Notes under the pieces: model-generated
Database searches by the model: none
What the model was told of the DNA's origin: nothing
Seen by the model: only the letters and a program-made list of their open reading frames with translations
Assembly (NCBI RefSeq): GCF_963422335.1
Contig: NZ_OY729424.1
Span: 1,674,001 to 1,738,000, forward strand
DNA length: 64,000 nt
Direction: 5' to 3'
DNA from: an uncultured Roseateles sp.
Lineage (GTDB): Bacteria > Pseudomonadota > Gammaproteobacteria > Burkholderiales > Burkholderiaceae_C
Shown here: positions 15,816 through 24,491 of the stretch, in pieces
Position numbering within the stretch: position 1 is the stretch's first letter
Layout: each line of letters begins with the position of its first letter
Made by a program: the position numbers and the translations under genes

Positions 15816-18800
15816 TCAGGCCGCGCTCTTGCTCAAGCTCTCCGCCACCTCGGTGGTGATAGGCCCGCGGCCGCTGTAGCGGTCCAGCGCCAGGTAGATC
15901 ACCGGGGTGATGTACAGCGTCACCATCTGCGAGACGATCAGGCCACCGACGACGGCCAGGCCCAGGGGCTGGCGCAGTTCGGCGCCGGCGCCCAGGCCCA
16001 GGGCGATAGGCAGCGCGCCCATCAACGCGGCCAGGGTGGTCATCATGATGGGCCGAAAGCGCAGCACGCAGGCTTCGCGTATGGCCTGCTGCGGCGTCAT
16101 GCCCTGGCCACGCTGCGCGTCGAGGGCGAAGTCGATCATCATGATCGCGTTCTTCTTGACGATGCCTATCAGCATCAGGATGCCTATGGTGGCGATCAGC
16201 GTCAGGTCCTGGCCGAAGATCTGCAGGGTGATCAGTGCGCCCATCGCGGCCGACGGCAGGCCGGCCAGGATGGTCAGCGGGTGGATGTAGCTTTCGTACA
16301 GCACGCCCAGCAGCACATAGATCACCAGCACCGCCAGCACCAGCAGCAGGGCCTGGCCTCCCTGAGAGTCCTTGAACACCGCCGCATCGCCGCCATAGCT
16401 GGTGATGATGCTGGCCGGCAGCTTGATGTCCCTGACCTGCTGGTCCAGCTTGGCCGTGGCATCGCCCAGCGGCACGCCCGGCGCCAGGTTGAAGCTCAAG
16501 GTCACCGCCTGCAGCTGGCCCTGGTGGTTGACGGCCGTCGGCCCCAGAGTGCGCTGCACGCTGGCAAAGGCGGTCAGCGGCACCAGCGCACCGTTCTTGC
16601 CACGCAGCGAGATCTTGCCGAAGGCATCCTCGCTGGCGCTGTCGGCCTCGGTGGCCTGCATGATCACCTGGTAGGAGTTGCTCTCGCCGTAGATGGTCGA
16701 GACCTGACGCTCGCCGAAGGCGCTGTACAGCGCGCTGCGGATGTCACCGATCTGCACGCCCAGCAGATTGGCGCGCTCGCGGTCGATGATCAGGCTGGCC
16801 TGCAGGCCGCGCATCTGCGAGTCGGTGGTGATGTCGCGGAAGATGGGCTCGCTGCGCATCTTCTCCTGCAGCCGGTTGGCCCAGTCATTGAGCTCGCCGG
16901 TGCTGACGCTTTGCAGGGTGAACTGGTAGCGGCTCTTGCTCTGCCGGCCGCCCAGCTGCAGATTCTGTATCGGTCGCATGAACACCTGCATGCCGGCCTC
17001 GCCGCGCAGCTTCTTGCGCAGGCCCTCCAGCACCTGGGCCATGGGCGGGCGCTCGCCGCGAGGCTTCAGGTTGATGAACATGCGGCCGGCATTGGTGTTG
17101 CCACCGCCACCACCGCCGCCCACCGACGAGGCCACGCTGGCCACGGCCGGGTCGGCCTGCACGATGGCCGCCACGCGGTCCTGCAACTGCTGCATGCGGG
17201 TGAACGAGATGTCCTCCGCCGCCTCGGTGCTGGCCGAGATCTGGCCGATGTCTTCCTCCGGGAAGAAGCCCTTGGGAATGACGGTGAACAGATAGGCGGT
17301 GATGGCGAAGCTGGCCAGTGCCGCGCCCATCACCCAGCGGCGGTGCAGCAGGGCGTAGTCCAGCGAGCGGGCGTAGGCGTCGAGCACGGCATTGAAGCCG
17401 CGCTCGAACCAGCGGCCCAGCGCCGACTCTTCCTTGGCCTCGTGCTTGTGCAGAAAACGGCTGCACAGCATCGGCACCAGGGTCAGCGACACCGCCGCCG
17501 AGACCAGGATGGACAGCGACACCACGACTGCGAACTCATGGAACAGCAGGCCGATCACGCCCGGCATGAAGAAGATCGGTATCAGCACCGCCACCAGCGA
17601 GATCGAGATGCTGACGATGGTGAAGGCCATCTCGCGTGCGCCCCGCACGGCGGCGGCGAAGGGCTCCATGCCGTCCTCGACGTGGCGCATGATGTTTTCC
17701 AGCATCACGATCGCATCGTCCACCACCAGGCCCACGGCCAGGGTGATGCCCAGCAGCGAGATATTGTCCAGGCTGTAACCCAGGGCGAACAGCAGGGTCA
17801 GCGCGCCGATCAGCGAGATCGGCAGCGACAGCGTCGGGATCACGGTGGCCGCGGCGTGGCGCAGGAAGATGAAGATCACCATCACCACCAGGCCCACGGT
17901 CAGCGCCAGGGTCAGGTAGACGTCGTGCAGCGCCTCGCGTATCGACAGCGAACGGTCGTTGAGCGTGCTCATCTGCACCGAGGCCGGCAGCTGGGTCTGG
18001 AAGCGGGGCAGCATGGCCTTGACGGCATCCACCACCTTGACCGTGTTGGCATTGGGCTGGCGTTGCACGGCCAGCACGATGGAGCGTTCGCCCTGGAAGC
18101 TGCTGGAGGCCTTGACGGTTTCGTAGCTGTCCTGCACATCGGCCACGTCGCGCAGGTACAGCGGCGCGCCGTCGCGCGAGGCAATCACCAGGGCGCCGAA
18201 CTCGCGCGCATTGCGCAGCTGCTTGTTGGCCTGGATGGTCAGGGTCTGGCGCGAACCGTCGAGCACGCCCAGCGGCGTGTTGGCATTGGCGCTGCGGATC
18301 GCGTTCTGCAACTCGTCTATGGTCAGATTGCGCTGCTGCAGGGCCTCGTTGCGCACCTTGATGCGCACCGCGAACCGCTTCTGGCCGAAGATCGAGACCT
18401 GGGCCACGCCGTCGATGGTCGACAGGCTGGGGGTGATCAGGTTCTCGGCAAAGTCGTTCAGCTCGGACAGATTGATTGACGGCGAGGTCAGTGCCACCAG
18501 CAGCACCGGCGCGTCGGCCGGGTTGACCTTGCGGTAGCTGGGTGGCGAGGTCATCTCGGCCGGCAGGCTGCGCTGGGCGCGGAACAGCGCCGCCTGCACG
18601 TCCACTGCGGCGGCGTCGATGTCGCGCGAGGACTCGAACTCCAGGGTCAGCGAGGTATTGCCCAGCGTGCTGGTGGACGAGATCGTCGACAAGCCCGAGA
18701 TGGTCGAAAACTGCTTCTCCAGCGGCAGGGCCACCGAACTGGCCATGGTCTCCGGGCTGGCGCCCGGCAGGCTGGCGCCGACATTGATGACCGGCGTGTT

Positions 18801-18932
18801 GTAGCTGGGCAGGGCGGCCACCGGAATCTTGCCCCAGGCGGCCAGGCCGGCAATGACCAGGGCGATGTTCAGCAGCACCGTCATCACCGGCCGCCGGATG
18901 AACAGCTCCGTCAGGCTTGAGCCGGCTTTCAC
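15816..18932 (-). CDS. RND multidrug efflux transporter, MdtB/MdtC-like
   Basis: 1038-residue inner-membrane proton/drug antiporter of the HAE1 RND family. It begins 'LFIRRPVMTVLLNIALVIAG'. The proton-relay Asp pair is D405-D406 in 'GLVVDDAIVMLENI', and the relay Lys is in 'GIVKKNAIMMIDFALD'. The periplasmic loops carry the RND porter repeats, including 'PGASPETMASSVALPLEKQF', which is closest to MdtB/MdtC by eye. GTG 18932 overlaps the adaptor stop (GTGA). No outer-membrane factor gene is adjacent, so it must borrow a TolC-like channel encoded elsewhere. Confidence 0.95.
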   Translation of the reverse strand: MKAGSSLTELFIRRPVMTVLLNIALVIAGLAAWGKIPVAALPSYNTPVINVGASLPGASPETMASSVALPLEKQFSTISGLSTISSTSTLGNTSLTLEFESSRDIDAAAVDVQAALFRAQRSLPAEMTSPPSYRKVNPADAPVLLVALTSPSINLSELNDFAENLITPSLSTIDGVAQVSIFGQKRFAVRIKVRNEALQQRNLTIDELQNAIRSANANTPLGVLDGSRQTLTIQANKQLRNAREFGALVIASRDGAPLYLRDVADVQDSYETVKASSSFQGERSIVLAVQRQPNANTVKVVDAVKAMLPRFQTQLPASVQMSTLNDRSLSIREALHDVYLTLALTVGLVVMVIFIFLRHAAATVIPTLSLPISLIGALTLLFALGYSLDNISLLGITLAVGLVVDDAIVMLENIMRHVEDGMEPFAAAVRGAREMAFTIVSISISLVAVLIPIFFMPGVIGLLFHEFAVVVSLSILVSAAVSLTLVPMLCSRFLHKHEAKEESALGRWFERGFNAVLDAYARSLDYALLHRRWVMGAALASFAITAYLFTVIPKGFFPEEDIGQISASTEAAEDISFTRMQQLQDRVAAIVQADPAVASVASSVGGGGGGGNTNAGRMFINLKPRGERPPMAQVLEGLRKKLRGEAGMQVFMRPIQNLQLGGRQSKSRYQFTLQSVSTGELNDWANRLQEKMRSEPIFRDITTDSQMRGLQASLIIDRERANLLGVQIGDIRSALYSAFGERQVSTIYGESNSYQVIMQATEADSASEDAFGKISLRGKNGALVPLTAFASVQRTLGPTAVNHQGQLQAVTLSFNLAPGVPLGDATAKLDQQVRDIKLPASIITSYGGDAAVFKDSQGGQALLLVLAVLVIYVLLGVLYESYIHPLTILAGLPSAAMGALITLQIFGQDLTLIATIGILMLIGIVKKNAIMMIDFALDAQRGQGMTPQQAIREACVLRFRPIMMTTLAALMGALPIALGLGAGAELRQPLGLAVVGGLIVSQMVTLYITPVIYLALDRYSGRGPITTEVAESLSKSAA

Positions 18933-20209
18933 TTCGATGCTCCCGAAGCAGGGGCGCTGGCCGCATCGGCGGCCCTGGCTCCACGCCTGCCACCGCCGCC
19001 GCCGCCGGCGTCCAGCGTGGCCGGCACGTCACGCACGGTGGCGCCCGGACGCAGGTTCTGCTTGCCCTCCAGCACCACCTTGTCGCCGGCCTGTATGCCT
19101 TCGACCACGGCCATCTCGCCAAAGGGGTAGCGCACCTGCACCGGCACCAGCTTGGCCGTCTTGTCTTCGCCGACGATGTAGATCGAGCGCTCGGTGCCGC
19201 GCAGGATGATGGCCGCCTGTGGCACCACCACCGCGTTCGGGATGTTGCGCAGTATCAGCCGCAGCCGCACGTATTGGCCGGGCCACAGCTGGCCGGCGCT
19301 GTTGTCGAAGTCGGCCTTGACGCGGATGCTGCCGCTGGTGGCGTCGACGCTGTTGTCCACGAAGCTGACCTTGCCCTTGATCGGTGCAGCGGCCTCGGCG
19401 CCGCGGCCGGCGCTGCCGGTCAGCAGGATCTGCGCCTCCAGCGGCGCCTTGTCCTTGCCGCCATTGCCCAGATTGACCGCCTGCAGCAGCGCACCCAGCT
19501 GGGTTTCCGGCAGCGTGAAGGTCACGCCGATCGGATTGATCTGGGCGATGCTGACCAGCGCGGTGCCGCTGGGCTGCACCAGGCTGCCGACGAAGACATT
19601 GACGGCGCCGGCCCGCCCGTCCAGCGGCGAGCGGATCTCGTTGTAGCTCAGGCTCACCTGGGTGGACTGCAGGGCGGCCTCGTCGGACTGCAGCAGCGCA
19701 CGCTGTGCATCGAGCTGCGACTGCACGGTGTCCACCGCGCTCTGGGCGATGAAATTCTGCGCCCGCAGGTCCAGCGCACGCTTGTACTGGCGGTCCAGGT
19801 CGGCCAGGGTTGCGCGGTCGCGGGCGATCTGCGCACGGGCCTTGTCCAGATTGGCCCGGTCACTCCGGTCATCGAAGCGGAACAGCGGCTGGCCCTTTTT
19901 CAGCATCTGGCCGTCCTTGACCAGCACCTCGCGCACGATGCTGGACACCTGGGGCCGGATGTCCACCGTGTTCAGCGACACCACGGTGCCGCTGGCCTCG
20001 ACGCGCACCGGCACGTCCTGGCGCATGGCAGCCACCACGCCAACGGTCTGCACGCCGCCCCGGCCGGCCGCACCCGAGGCGCCGGACGCTGCCGGGCCGG
20101 CGGCTGCCACGCCTTCGGCGGGTTTTGCAGCCGGGTTCTGCCACCAGTAGATGCCACCGGCAGCGGCGACCAGGACGACCAGCCCGGCGGCCACTTTTGT
20201 TCTGCTCAT
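18929..20209 (-). CDS. RND efflux membrane-fusion (adaptor) protein, MdtA-like
   Basis: 426-residue periplasmic adaptor that joins the RND pump to an outer-membrane channel. The N-terminal membrane anchor (about residues 7-24, 'VAAGLVVLVAAAGGIYWW') is followed by a Gly/Ala-rich linker. The lipoyl half-motif is 'VEASGTVVSLNTVDIRPQVS', then a helical hairpin (about 120-190), the beta-barrel 'FVGSLVQPSGTALVSIAQINP' region and a C-terminal domain. The tail is a Gly/Arg/Ala-rich run that looks disordered. It heads a two-gene operon with the transporter; the promoter should lie in the gap shared with gph. Confidence 0.93.
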   Translation of the reverse strand: MSRTKVAAGLVVLVAAAGGIYWWQNPAAKPAEGVAAAGPAASGASGAAGRGGVQTVGVVAAMRQDVPVRVEASGTVVSLNTVDIRPQVSSIVREVLVKDGQMLKKGQPLFRFDDRSDRANLDKARAQIARDRATLADLDRQYKRALDLRAQNFIAQSAVDTVQSQLDAQRALLQSDEAALQSTQVSLSYNEIRSPLDGRAGAVNVFVGSLVQPSGTALVSIAQINPIGVTFTLPETQLGALLQAVNLGNGGKDKAPLEAQILLTGSAGRGAEAAAPIKGKVSFVDNSVDATSGSIRVKADFDNSAGQLWPGQYVRLRLILRNIPNAVVVPQAAIILRGTERSIYIVGEDKTAKLVPVQVRYPFGEMAVVEGIQAGDKVVLEGKQNLRPGATVRDVPATLDAGGGGGGRRGARAADAASAPASGASK

Positions 20210-20256
20210 GCTCTAGCCCCAACGGGTTTTTACTCAACAGACCAGCTTAACCCAGC

Positions 20257-20272
20257 TACCCGGTAGCGGGTA
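20257..20272. promoter_or_regulatory. Candidate operator between the efflux operon and gph
   Basis: TACCCG-GTAG-CGGGTA is a perfect inverted repeat with a 4-base spacer. A third CGGGTA half-site follows at 20280-20285. It lies 48 bases upstream of the adaptor start in the 149-base divergent region, a typical place for a TetR- or MarR-type repressor of an efflux pump. No regulator gene is adjacent, so the binding protein is unknown. Confidence 0.4.
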
Positions 20273-20358
20273 TTGCTCGCGGGTAAACCAGCGGTGCGCT
20301 GCTCGCCCGCGAATCCTCGGGCATAGTTGCCGCCATCCCCGGCAAAGGCACTCCGACC

Positions 20359-21027
20359 ATGCAATCGTTCAGCGGTAAGCCCGCACCATCGGCCCTGATC
20401 ATCGATCTGGACGGCACACTGATAGACACGCAAGCCGACTTCGTCGCCGCCCTGAACCTGATGCTGGACGATTTGCGCCTGCCCCATGTCGATGGCGACT
20501 TCGTGTCGCACACGGTGGGCAAGGGCAGCGAGCATCTGGTGGCCCAGACCTTGAAGCACACCGGGGCCGATGCCGCCCGCTTCGAGCTGGCGATGCAGCG
20601 CTATCAGCGCCACTATGCTGAAATCAACGGCCGCCATGCCGAGGTCTATCCCGGTGCGCTGGAGGGGCTGGAGCGCTTTGCCGAGAGGGGGCTGCCTATG
20701 GTCTGCCTGACCAACAAGCCCACCGATTTTGCGCTGCCGCTGCTCTCGGCCAAGGGTCTGTCGCGTTTCTTCAGCCATGTGTTCGGCGGCGACGCCTTCG
20801 CTCGCAAGAAGCCCGATCCGTTGCCGCTGCTCAAGACCTGCGAGGCGCTGGGCACGGCGCCCGCGCAGACCTGGATGATTGGCGACTCCAGCAACGACGC
20901 CCAGGCCGCCCGCGCCGCCGGCTGCCCGGTCGCCCTGGTCAGCTATGGCTACAACCACGGCCTGCCGATACGCGAGGTCGATGCCGATGCCTTCGTGGAT
21001 CGGCTGGACGAACTGAACTGGAGTTGA
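20359..21027 (+). CDS. gph: Phosphoglycolate phosphatase (HAD family)
   Basis: Dephosphorylates 2-phosphoglycolate, a product of DNA repair and photorespiratory metabolism. 222 residues. HAD motif I is 'LIIDLDGTLIDTQADF', motif II 'VCLTNKP', motif III Lys in 'FARKKPDP', and motif IV 'MIGDSSNDAQAARAAG'. The helical cap lies between motifs I and II. It is separated by 1 base from the dipeptidase gene and sits upstream of trpE, the usual betaproteobacterial position. Substrate specificity within this HAD clade is inferred from context. Confidence 0.88.
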   Translation: MQSFSGKPAPSALIIDLDGTLIDTQADFVAALNLMLDDLRLPHVDGDFVSHTVGKGSEHLVAQTLKHTGADAARFELAMQRYQRHYAEINGRHAEVYPGALEGLERFAERGLPMVCLTNKPTDFALPLLSAKGLSRFFSHVFGGDAFARKKPDPLPLLKTCEALGTAPAQTWMIGDSSNDAQAARAAGCPVALVSYGYNHGLPIREVDADAFVDRLDELNWS

Positions 21028-21028
21028 G

Positions 21029-22105
21029 ATGCCTGCCTTGCGCTATCCCGTGATCAACGCCCTGGGCGTGCTGACCAATCCGAACATTGCCCTGGAAGCC
21101 GCCAAGGCCGGCACGCAGGACCAGATCGGTGCCGCCGCGACGCAGCGCGTTGACGCCCGCGCTCTGGCTGAAGCGCGCCAGTCGGGCCTGTCGGCGGTGA
21201 ACATGACCCTGGGCTACGTCGCCGGCCCCAGCGACCCCTACGAGCTGACGCTGAACGACGTCCAGGTCTGGGACGAGTTCATTGCCAACCACCCGGCCGA
21301 CCTGCTGAAGGTCATCAGCGCTGCCGACATCCAGGCGGCCCATGCCGGCGGCCGGGTCGGCGTGATCTACGGCTTCCAGAACAGCGAGATGCTGGGCGAC
21401 GATCTGGAGCGGGTGGCCGAGTTCGCGTCCTTGGGCGTGCGCGTGATGCAGCTGACCTACAACGGCCGCAATCGACTCGCCGACGGCTGCATGGTGGCTG
21501 ACGATGCCGGCCTCAGCGCCTTCGGCATCGAGGCCGTGGCGCAGATGAATGCTCAGCAGGTGCTGGTGGACCTGAGCCACAGCAGCGAGAAGACCTGTCT
21601 CGATGCGCTACGCCACTCGACCCGGCCCATTGCCATCACCCATTCCGGCTGCAAGGCTTTGGCCAATCTGCCGCGCAACAAGACCGATGCCGAACTGCGG
21701 CTGCTGGCCGAGCGCGGCGGGGTGGTCGGCATCTACGCGATGCCCTTTCTGCGCGTGCAGGGTCAGCCGATGGCGGAGGATCTGCTGCTGCACATCGAGC
21801 ATGCGATCCAGGTCTGCGGCGAGGACCATGTCGGCTTCGGCAGCGATGGCCATGTCACCGCGGTGGACGATATGGCGAGCTATCTGCGCTTTCTGGCCGA
21901 GGATGTGGCGCAGCGCAAGCTGTCCGGCATCGGTGCCTCTGGGGAAAGTGCCGCCGTGGTGCTGTTCGCGCCGGATCTGACCGGGCCGACGCAGTTCCAG
22001 GCGCTGGCGGACTTGCTGCAGCAGCGCGGCCACAGCGCAGCCCGTGTCGAGAAGATACTTGGCGGCAATTTTCTGCGGCTGATGCGTGAGGTGTGGGGGG
22101 CGTAG
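21029..22105 (+). CDS. M19-family (membrane dipeptidase-like) protein with altered metal site
   Basis: 358 residues with the fold signatures of peptidase M19: 'VLVDLSHSSEKT' (H184), 'AITHSGCKAL' (H205), 'NLPRNKTD' (R216) and 'GFGSDGHV' (D273). The N-terminal HxD zinc pair is absent (the equivalent region reads 'VINALGVL'), and the bridging Glu region reads 'IYGFQNSEML', with Gln where Glu is expected. It therefore belongs to a divergent branch that may bind one metal or act on another amide. It lies between gph and the trp leader and is likely read with gph. It has no signal peptide, so it is cytoplasmic. Confidence 0.85.
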   Translation: MPALRYPVINALGVLTNPNIALEAAKAGTQDQIGAAATQRVDARALAEARQSGLSAVNMTLGYVAGPSDPYELTLNDVQVWDEFIANHPADLLKVISAADIQAAHAGGRVGVIYGFQNSEMLGDDLERVAEFASLGVRVMQLTYNGRNRLADGCMVADDAGLSAFGIEAVAQMNAQQVLVDLSHSSEKTCLDALRHSTRPIAITHSGCKALANLPRNKTDAELRLLAERGGVVGIYAMPFLRVQGQPMAEDLLLHIEHAIQVCGEDHVGFGSDGHVTAVDDMASYLRFLAEDVAQRKLSGIGASGESAAVVLFAPDLTGPTQFQALADLLQQRGHSAARVEKILGGNFLRLMREVWGA

Positions 22106-22127
22106 CCTGTCTGCCACAAAGCCCTGC

Positions 22128-22133
22128 TACACT
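22128..22133 (+). promoter_or_regulatory. Predicted -10 box of the trp operon (TGC-TACACT)
   Basis: TACACT at 22128-22133 is preceded by TGC, an extended -10 arrangement. No good -35 hexamer is visible 16-18 bases upstream (it would read GCCTGT). A start site six to seven bases downstream falls at 22139-22140, on the A of the trpL ATG, so the transcript would have no 5' leader before trpL. Confidence 0.45.
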
Positions 22134-22139
22134 TTTCCC

Positions 22140-22223
22140 ATGTTCACGTCGCGCAAGCACATCACCATTGGGTCGTACGACCGGGGAGCCTGGCCCTGGC
22201 GTCGCCCGCTCACATTGCTCTGA
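22140..22223 (+). CDS. trpL: Predicted tryptophan operon leader peptide TrpL
   Basis: 27 codons from ATG 22140 to TGA 22221-22223. The C-terminal half contains Gly-Ala-Trp-Pro-Trp-Arg-Arg, two Trp codons one codon apart, in a short peptide just ahead of trpE. This is the hallmark of ribosome-mediated attenuation: lack of charged tRNA-Trp stalls the ribosome and lets transcription run on into trpE. No ribosome site precedes the ATG; with the -10 box at 22128, the mRNA would start at the ATG, as described for trpL of Sinorhizobium meliloti. It is the first Trp-rich frame in the 306-base gap upstream of trpE. Confidence 0.7.
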   Translation: MFTSRKHITIGSYDRGAWPWRRPLTLL

Positions 22224-22310
22224 TGCCAGCGCTGCGCTGAACCCTGCCGGTCACTCCCCGACTGCAGGCGTCGCAAGCCCCGCCGGCATCGCACCGGTGG
22301 CTTGCAGGGT
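22196..22310 (+). promoter_or_regulatory. Putative trp attenuator with competing hairpins
   Basis: CTGGC (22196-22200, covering the second Trp codon) can pair with GCCAG (22225-22229). ACCCTGC (22241-22247) can pair with either GCAGG (22264-22268) or GCAGGGT (22304-22310). GCAAGCC (22273-22279) plus CCGG (22283-22286) pairs with CCGG (22294-22297) plus GGCTTGC (22299-22305), forming the strongest stem, which shares bases with the previous pairing. The mutually exclusive folds fit attenuation. No T run follows the last stem, so an intrinsic terminator is not proved. The remaining 100 bases to trpE hold nothing else that I recognise. Confidence 0.45.
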
Positions 22311-22411
22311 CTGACACCCAAGCGATCTTCGGGCCACCTCCGACTTGAATAGATGCCGCGCGATACCCCGGGTTTGACGCCTGGGCACAGCGGCCACGGA
22401 AGGTTCAGACA

Positions 22412-23905
22412 GTGATCACCGAACTCGAATTCCAAAGCCTGGCCACCGAAGGCTACAACCGCATCCCCTTGATTGCGGAGGCCTTTGCCGACCTTGAAAC
22501 CCCGCTCTCGCTGTACCTGAAGCTGGCAGGCTTCTCGGGCCAGGCGGGCAGCCACCGCAACAGCTTTCTGCTGGAGTCGGTGGTCGGCGGCGAGCGCTTC
22601 GGGCGCTACTCTTTCATCGGCTTGCCGGCCCGCACCCTGCTGCGTGCCACCGGCCGCCAGATCGAGGTTGTCACCGACGGCCTGGTCGTCGAGAGCCATG
22701 AGGGCAATCCGCTGGACTTCATCGCCGAGTACCAGAAGCGCTTCAAGGTGGCGCTGCGCCCGGGCCTGCCGCGCTTCTGCGGCGGCCTGGCCGGTTACTT
22801 CGGCTACGACGCGGTGCGCCATATCGAACCCAAGCTGGCGGCGATGCACAAGCCCGGCGGCCTGAACACCCCCGACATCCTCTTGCTGCAATGCGAGGAA
22901 CTGGCGGTGATCGACAATCTGTCGGGGCGCCTGTACCTGATCGTCTATGCCGACCCGGGCGCTCCCGAGGCCTATTTCCGCGGCAAGAAGCGTTTGACCG
23001 AGTTGCGCGACAAGCTGGGCTACAGCGTCTCGGCGCCCCAGGTCAAACGGGTGCAGCAGCACCCGGTGCAGCGCGAGTTCGCCAAGGACGACTACATCGC
23101 CGCCGTGCTCAAGGCCAAGGACTACATCGCCGCCGGCGACATGATGCAGGTCCAGGTGGGCCAGCGCCTCTCCAAGCGCTACACCGAGTCGCCCTTGAGC
23201 CTGTACCGCGCACTGCGCTCGCTGAACCCCTCGCCGTACATGTATTTCTACGACATGGGCGACTTCCAGATCGTCGGCGCCTCGCCCGAGATCCTGGTGC
23301 GCCAGGAGCACACGCCGGAGGGCCAGAAGGTCACGATCAGGCCGCTGGCCGGCACCCGCCCGCGTGGCAACACCATCGAGCAAGACCTGGCCCTCGAGGT
23401 CGAGCTGAAGGCCGACCCCAAGGAGCGTGCCGAGCATCTGATGCTGATCGACCTGGCGCGCAACGACATCGGCCGCATCGCCAAGACCGGCAGCGTCAAG
23501 GTGACCGATGCCTTCGTCGTCGAGCGCTACTCCCATGTGATGCACATCGTCAGCAATGTCGAGGGCATCCTGCAGGACGGCACGACCAACCTGGACGTGC
23601 TCAAGGCCACCTTCCCGGCCGGCACGCTGACCGGCGCGCCCAAGGTCCGCGCGATGGAAATCATCGACGAGCTGGAGCCGGTCAAGCGAGGCATCTACGG
23701 CGGCGCCTGTGGCTACCTGAGCTTCGCCGGTGACATGGACCTGGCCATCGCCATCCGCACCGGCATCATCCAGGACCAGATGCTGTATGTGCAGGCCGCG
23801 GCCGGCGTGGTGGCCGACTCCGTTCCCGAGATGGAGTGGAGAGAGACCGAGGCCAAGGCCCGTGCCTTGATTCGTGCGGCCGAGTTGGTGGAAGAGGGGT
23901 TCTGA
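22412..23905 (+). CDS. trpE: Anthranilate synthase component I
   Basis: Converts chorismate to anthranilate with TrpG, the first step of tryptophan synthesis. 497 residues. The Trp feedback-site motif is in 'SFLLESVVGGERFGRYSFIG'. Chorismate-binding motifs are 'IRPLAGTRPRG', 'LIDLARNDIGRIA', 'GTLTGAPKVRAMEIID' and 'GIYGGACGYLSF'. It starts with GTG 22412, preceded by GGAAGG; no ATG competes. The stop is 1 base before trpG. It is probably controlled by the leader peptide and attenuator upstream. Confidence 0.97.
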   Translation: MITELEFQSLATEGYNRIPLIAEAFADLETPLSLYLKLAGFSGQAGSHRNSFLLESVVGGERFGRYSFIGLPARTLLRATGRQIEVVTDGLVVESHEGNPLDFIAEYQKRFKVALRPGLPRFCGGLAGYFGYDAVRHIEPKLAAMHKPGGLNTPDILLLQCEELAVIDNLSGRLYLIVYADPGAPEAYFRGKKRLTELRDKLGYSVSAPQVKRVQQHPVQREFAKDDYIAAVLKAKDYIAAGDMMQVQVGQRLSKRYTESPLSLYRALRSLNPSPYMYFYDMGDFQIVGASPEILVRQEHTPEGQKVTIRPLAGTRPRGNTIEQDLALEVELKADPKERAEHLMLIDLARNDIGRIAKTGSVKVTDAFVVERYSHVMHIVSNVEGILQDGTTNLDVLKATFPAGTLTGAPKVRAMEIIDELEPVKRGIYGGACGYLSFAGDMDLAIAIRTGIIQDQMLYVQAAAGVVADSVPEMEWRETEAKARALIRAAELVEEGF

Positions 23906-23906
23906 C

Positions 23907-24491
23907 ATGCTGCTGATGATCGACAACTACGACAGCTTCACCTTCAACCTGGTGCAGTACTTCGGCGAGCTGGGCGAGGAGGTCAAGGTCTTCCGCAATG
24001 ACCAGATCACGCTGGACGAGATCGCCGCGCTGAAGCCCGACTCACTGGTGCTCTCGCCCGGTCCCTGCTCGCCGGCCGAGGCGGGGGTGTGCGTGGCTGC
24101 CATCCAGCATTTCATCGGCAAGCTGCCCATCCTCGGTGTCTGCCTGGGCCACCAGAGCATTGGCGCGGCGCTGGGCGGCAAGATCGTGCGGGCCACGCAG
24201 CAGATGCATGGCAAGGCGAGCACCATCACGACCGACCAGAAGGGCGTGTTCCATGCGCTGCCCAGGGACTTCAGCGTGATCCGCTACCACTCGCTGGTGA
24301 TAGAAGAGGCGACGATGCCAGCGGCGCTGGAGATCAGCGCCCGCTCCGAGGACGGTGAGATCATGGGCGTGCGCCATACGGGCCTGGCCGGCACGGCCAC
24401 GCCGCTGGAGGGCGTGCAGTTCCATCCCGAATCGATACTCAGCGAGCATGGCCACGCGATGCTGCGCAACTTTTTGCAGAGAGTTTTATGA
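23907..24491 (+). CDS. trpG: Anthranilate synthase component II (glutamine amidotransferase)
   Basis: Supplies ammonia from glutamine to TrpE. 194 residues of the class-I amidotransferase fold: 'MIDNYDSFTFNLVQYF' start, oxyanion 'LSPGPCSPAEAG', nucleophile Cys in 'LGVCLGHQSIG', and catalytic His and Glu in 'VQFHPESIL'. As in many bacteria, it may double as the PabA subunit for folate. It lies 1 base after trpE and overlaps the threonine aldolase gene by 4 bases (ATGA). Confidence 0.97.
   Translation: MLLMIDNYDSFTFNLVQYFGELGEEVKVFRNDQITLDEIAALKPDSLVLSPGPCSPAEAGVCVAAIQHFIGKLPILGVCLGHQSIGAALGGKIVRATQQMHGKASTITTDQKGVFHALPRDFSVIRYHSLVIEEATMPAALEISARSEDGEIMGVRHTGLAGTATPLEGVQFHPESILSEHGHAMLRNFLQRVL

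Noticed and set aside
22273..22330. A classical Rho-independent terminator in the trp leader
   Set aside because: A strong stem exists, but the bases after it (AGGGTCTGACAC) contain no T run, so only a putative attenuator is reported.
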